The position numbers and the translations under genes were made by a program. The notes under the pieces were generated by a model. The model ran no database searches. It saw nothing but the letters and a program-made list of their open reading frames with translations, and had not been told where the DNA came from. A stretch of DNA of 37,594 nucleotides from an uncultured Enorma sp. (GTDB taxonomy: Bacteria > Actinomycetota > Coriobacteriia > Coriobacteriales > Coriobacteriaceae), in NCBI GenBank assembly GCA_905210055.1, contig CAJLVH010000005.1, positions 1 through 37,594 on the forward strand. The letters run 5' to 3'. Shown here in pieces: positions 34,190 to 37,594 of this stretch. Numbering within the stretch: position 1 is the stretch's first letter; the number at the start of each line of letters is the position of its first letter.

Positions 34190-35988
34190 CAGCGCTCACC
34201 CCCTTCCCCGTGCGGCAGTCTGGAACCCGCTGCGAGACCAGCGCGTGCCGATTCCGCCGCAGGGTCGCCGCCATGTGTTTGAGATTCGTATATCTCCTGG
34301 TAGATGCTATCGGTCGCAAGCAGTTCCTCGTGCGTGCCCCGAGCATGGACGCGGCCGTCATCGAGCACGATGATCTGGTCCGCATCTTGCACGGAGCCCA
34401 CGCGCTGCGCGATGATGATTTTCGTCACGCCCTCGAGCGCCGCGAGGTTCTGCCGGATCGCGGCGTCCGTCGCCGTGTCGACCGCGCTCGTGGAATCGTC
34501 GAAGATGATGACCTTCGGGTGCTTCAGCAGCGCGCGGGCGATGCACAGGCGCTGCTTCTGCCCGCCCGAGACGTTTACGCCGCCCTGGCCGAGGTCATAG
34601 TCGAGGCCGCCGGGCAGCCGGTCGAGGAACTCGTCCACCCGCGCCTGCCGACACGCCTCGAGCAGCTCTTCCTCGGTCGCCTTGTTGTTCCCCCACAGAA
34701 GGTTCTCGCGCACCGTGCCGCTGAAGAGCACATTTTTCTGCAACACGATGGCGACGGCGTCGCGGAGCTTCGCGAGGTCGTATGCACGCACATCGTGCCC
34801 GCCCACGAGCACCGCGCCCTCGGTCACGTCGTAGAGACGCGGGATGAGCTGCACGAGCGTCGTCTTGCCGGAACCGGTGCCGCCCAAGATGCCCACAGTC
34901 GAGCCGGCGGGGATGTCGAGGCTCACATGCTCGAGCACGCGCTCGCGGGCGTCCGCGCGATACTTGAATGAGACGTCGCGGAATGCGACCGACCCGTCGG
35001 CGACCTCGGTGCGCGCGCCTGCGGGCGAAGAGAGATCCACAGGCTCATCGAGCACCTCGCAGATGCGGTGCACGCTCGCGAGCGAACGGGTGAGCAGCAG
35101 GAAAACGTTCGAGATCATGATGAGCGAATTCAGGATCTGCAGCACGTAGGAGAGAAAACCCGTGAGCTCGCCCACCTCGAGCGTCTCGCCCAAGATCATC
35201 TGGCCTCCGAACCACATGATGAGCGTCGTCGCAGTGTACATCGACACGTAGAGCACGGGCATGTTGAGCACGGCAAAGCGAAACGTGTGCTCGCTCGTTG
35301 CGGCGAGCCCCTGGTTGACGCGACGGAACTGCTCGCATTCGTAGTCGCCGCGCACATACGCCTTCACGGCGCGCACCGCGGTGAGCATCTCCTGCACCAC
35401 GTCGTTGAGCTTGTCGACCGTACCCTGCAGCACGCCGTAGAGCGGCCCCACGTGGCGCACGATGAAGACCATCGCGAGCGCCATGATGGGCGTGACGGCG
35501 CAGAACACGAGCGCGAGCTCGGTGTTGAGGTAGAACGCGAGGGCGAAGCCTATCACGAGCATCACCGGTCCGCGCACCATGGGGCGAAAGCCCGCGTTGA
35601 GGGCGTTTTGGATCACGGTGACGTCGGTCGTCATACGCGTGACGAGTGAGGATGTCTCGAAGTGGTCGAGGTTCGCGAAGCTGTATTCCTGTACGCGCTC
35701 GTACTCCGCCGCGCGCAGGCGTGCACCCAGTCCGTAGGTCGCCCGCGCCGCGAAGCGCGCATAGGCAAGCCCCGTGACGAGCGAGAGCAGCGCGCATATG
35801 GCCATGAGGATGCCCTGGCGGAAGATGAAGTCCAGGTCGCGCGTCTTTACGCCCACGTCAATGATATCCGCCATGAGAATGGGGATGACCATCTCGAAGG
35901 CGCTCTCAACAATGACGAGCACCATGCCCAAGATGGCGTCGCGGCGGTAGTGCCCGAGATAGCCGATGATACGGCGAAGCTCATGCAT
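34189..35988 (-). CDS. ABC exporter half-transporter with the degenerate NBD (subunit 1)
   Basis: 599 residues from the ATG at 35988, with AAGGGGGCGG close upstream; the ATG at 36060 adds an unmatched 24 residues. Six membrane segments (about 15-300) with the typical loop SSLVTRMTTDVTVIQNAL. NBD: Walker A GGTGSGKTT, signature NVSGGQKQR, Walker B VIIFDDSTSAVD with Asp instead of the catalytic Glu, and IIAQRVGSV with Gln instead of the H-loop His. Both changes mark the non-hydrolysing side, as in TM287/288-type heterodimers. First gene of a two-gene operon under the promoter at 36089-36118. Confidence 0.95.
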   Translation of the reverse strand: MHELRRIIGYLGHYRRDAILGMVLVIVESAFEMVIPILMADIIDVGVKTRDLDFIFRQGILMAICALLSLVTGLAYARFAARATYGLGARLRAAEYERVQEYSFANLDHFETSSLVTRMTTDVTVIQNALNAGFRPMVRGPVMLVIGFALAFYLNTELALVFCAVTPIMALAMVFIVRHVGPLYGVLQGTVDKLNDVVQEMLTAVRAVKAYVRGDYECEQFRRVNQGLAATSEHTFRFAVLNMPVLYVSMYTATTLIMWFGGQMILGETLEVGELTGFLSYVLQILNSLIMISNVFLLLTRSLASVHRICEVLDEPVDLSSPAGARTEVADGSVAFRDVSFKYRADARERVLEHVSLDIPAGSTVGILGGTGSGKTTLVQLIPRLYDVTEGAVLVGGHDVRAYDLAKLRDAVAIVLQKNVLFSGTVRENLLWGNNKATEEELLEACRQARVDEFLDRLPGGLDYDLGQGGVNVSGGQKQRLCIARALLKHPKVIIFDDSTSAVDTATDAAIRQNLAALEGVTKIIIAQRVGSVQDADQIIVLDDGRVHARGTHEELLATDSIYQEIYESQTHGGDPAAESARAGLAAGSRLPHGEGGER

Positions 35989-36076
35989 GGGCCGCCCCCT
36001 TCCGCGCGGAAGCGCGCACCATACTCCGACGGAAATCTCCCATGCTCCGCTCATCTCCAAGCTATTGATGTATCGC

Positions 36077-36118
36077 GTTGATGCATCAACTATGAGCGTG
36101 TTGGCCGTCGCGCGTCAA
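36077..36118 (-). promoter_or_regulatory. ABC operon promoter with MarR-type operator
   Basis: Minus-strand -35 TTGACG (36118-36113), 18-base spacer, -10 CATAGT (36094-36089). The perfect 14-bp palindrome GTTGATGCATCAAC (36077-36090) starts in the -10 and covers the expected start site. A related half, ATTGATGTATC, follows at 36064-36074. This suits repression by a MarR-type dimer, common for exporters. No such regulator is in the window. Confidence 0.6.
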
Positions 36119-36175
36119 GGAGTGAATCTCAGTTGTAATCGAAGCGCGGTCTCTATACTCGGTAGGATCACCCAG

Positions 36176-36240
36176 CCGAACGGGGCAGTCCTCCCGCCAG
36201 AAGGGACAGTCCCTTTTGGCGGGAGGACTGTCCCGTTCGG
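36176..36240. repeat. 65-nt hairpin with 31-nt arms
   Basis: Arms 36176-36206 and 36210-36240 are reverse complements at 29 of 31 positions around a 3-base loop. CAGTCC/GGACTG and GGGACAGTCCC occur inside, related to but distinct from the GGGACAGG palindromes. It sits about 20 bases past the ligA stop and may also act as its terminator. Confidence 0.75.
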
Positions 36241-36259
36241 CAGTGGATTGCCCGCAATC

Positions 36260-37594
36260 TCAGAGGATTTCGCCGGTAGCGAGCACGTGCTCGAGCTGCT
36301 CCTCGTTGAGGACGGAAACGCCCAGGCTTTCGGCTTTCGCAAGCTTCGAACCCGCGCCAGGGCCTGCAACCACGTAACTCGTCTTCTTGGACACGGAACC
36401 CGTCACCTTCGCGCCGAGCGCCTTTAAGGCCGCACCCGCCTCGTCGCGTGTGCGGCGCTCGAGCGTGCCGGTGAGCACGAACGTAAGCCCGGCGAGCGGT
36501 TGCGCCGCGACCAGCTCCTCGGCCACGCCCATCTCTTCGGCCGCACGCGCCGCCTCTCCGGAAAGATCTTCTTCCAGCGTGAGCCCCGCCACGCGCAGGC
36601 GCTCGAGCACAGCAAGATTTTCGGGCACGCCGAAGAATTGCTTCACGCTCGCCGCGATCTTCGGCCCCACGCCGTCGACAGCGGCGATTTCGTCCGCATT
36701 CGCCACGACGAGCGCGTCGAGGGTGAGGAAGCGCCGCGCGATGACCTCGGCCACGCTCTTTCCCACATGACGGATGCCCAGCGCGAAGAGCACGCGCGAG
36801 AGCGGCTGCGCCTTCGACTTCACAAGCTCGTCCACGACCTTCTGCGCGATGGTCGCACCCACGGGGATGGGGTCGCCCGCACGCACACCGCGACGCTTGT
36901 CGTCCTTAAGGTACGTGCGCCCCGTGTCGAGACCAGCCAAATCGTCGACGGAGAGCTGGTAGAAATCCGCCACGTCGCGCACGAGCCCCGCCTCGATGAG
37001 CTTATCGATGAGCTCGTCGCCCACGCCGTCGATGTCCATGCACCCGCGACTCACCCAATGCGCGAGACGTTCCTTCACCTGCGCAGGGCAGTCGATAGAA
37101 ACGCAGCGATAGGCGACCTCGCCCTCTTCATGCACCACAGGGCTGCCGCAGGCAGGGCACGTCGCAGGCATTTGCCACGGGAGCGCGCCCTCGGGACGCT
37201 TGTCGAGCACCGGCCCCACGACCTCGGGAATCACGTCACCCGCCTTGTGCACCACGATCGTATCGCCCACACGGACGTCCTTGCGATGCACCTCGTCCTC
37301 GTTGTGCAACGTCGCTCGCGCGATGGTGGAGCCCGAAACCATCACCGGGTCGAACTCCGCGACCGGCGTGAGCACGCCCGTGCGCCCCACCTGGATGCGG
37401 ATCTCGCGCAGCACCGTCTGCTTCTCCTCCGGCGGGAACTTGAACGCAATCGCCCAGCGCGGGGCGCGCGCCGTGAAGCCGAGCTCGTCTTGCTGGGCGA
37501 AGCTGTCGACCTTCACCACCACGCCGTCGATGTCGTAATCCAAGTCGGCGCGGTGCGCGAGGGCGTCGGCACAGAACGCATGCACCTCGGCGGG
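36260..37594 (-). CDS. ligA: NAD-dependent DNA ligase, 3' part (cut by window edge)
   Basis: Seals nicks in replication and repair using NAD+. The last about 444 residues are present; the open frame continues to the right window edge, so the N-terminal Ia domain and adenylated-lysine motif (KxDG) lie outside. Seen in order: DYDIDGVVVKVDS (motif IV), PRWAIAFKFPPEEKQT (motif V), the OB-fold with GRTGVLTPVAEF and GSTIARATLHNEDEVHRKD, the four-Cys zinc finger CPACGSP...CVSIDCPAQ, the helix-hairpin-helix region (RHVGKSVAEVIARRF, DGVGPKIAASV), and the BRCT domain GLTFVLTGTLERRTRDEA...KKTSYVVAGPGAGSKLAKA. Intact to its natural end. Confidence 0.98.
   Translation of the reverse strand, partial: PAEVHAFCADALAHRADLDYDIDGVVVKVDSFAQQDELGFTARAPRWAIAFKFPPEEKQTVLREIRIQVGRTGVLTPVAEFDPVMVSGSTIARATLHNEDEVHRKDVRVGDTIVVHKAGDVIPEVVGPVLDKRPEGALPWQMPATCPACGSPVVHEEGEVAYRCVSIDCPAQVKERLAHWVSRGCMDIDGVGDELIDKLIEAGLVRDVADFYQLSVDDLAGLDTGRTYLKDDKRRGVRAGDPIPVGATIAQKVVDELVKSKAQPLSRVLFALGIRHVGKSVAEVIARRFLTLDALVVANADEIAAVDGVGPKIAASVKQFFGVPENLAVLERLRVAGLTLEEDLSGEAARAAEEMGVAEELVAAQPLAGLTFVLTGTLERRTRDEAGAALKALGAKVTGSVSKKTSYVVAGPGAGSKLAKAESLGVSVLNEEQLEHVLATGEIL

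Overview
The window is high-GC DNA with almost every gene on the minus strand. It looks like a chromosome segment from a Coriobacteriia actinobacterium (Collinsella/Olsenella-like). The basis is the core order clpC-disA-ispD-ispF-cysS in minus-strand reading direction, the actinobacterial style of GroEL/GroES and DisA, strong GC-rich codon use, and many short GGGACAGG-type palindromes between genes. The genus is inference.

Layout from left to right: a flavodoxin-like protein (+); an AlbA_2/ATPase-fold DNA-binding protein under a dense palindromic promoter; cysS; a thiamine salvage cassette (thiE, MTH1187-type thiamine-binding protein, thiM) read from a TPP riboswitch with an intrinsic terminator; ispF; a small winged-helix regulator; a giant (about 4,000 residue) sortase-anchored Cna_B/SpaA-repeat surface protein with a frameshift near its N-terminus; ispD; disA; clpC; groEL-groES; a YtcJ-type amidohydrolase divergent from an M20 aminoacylase-like peptidase; a Bax-inhibitor-1 membrane protein; a heterodimeric ABC exporter; and the 3' part of ligA, cut by the window edge.

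The housekeeping backbone (clpC, disA, ispD, ispF, cysS) appears to be interrupted twice. The adhesin and its wHTH gene lie between ispD and ispF, and the riboswitch-controlled thiamine cassette lies between ispF and cysS. The adhesin has its own AT-rich promoter with a perfect TTGACA box and a well-placed short upstream ORF.

The least explained signals are between genes: (a) two copies of an exactly 155-nt long-armed palindrome with a conserved loop, in opposite orientation; (b) a GTAAAATAACCCCAG repeat family at 3' ends of minus-strand genes, one copy of which supplies the last codons and stop of ispF; (c) GGGACAGG-type palindromes; (d) tandem ATCTCCC-N15-GGGAGAT boxes 51 bp apart in a divergent promoter region; (e) palindromic operators at the AlbA_2 and ABC promoters; (f) a 129-nt palindrome just after groEL. 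I see no tRNA, rRNA, CRISPR array or recognisable transposase gene.
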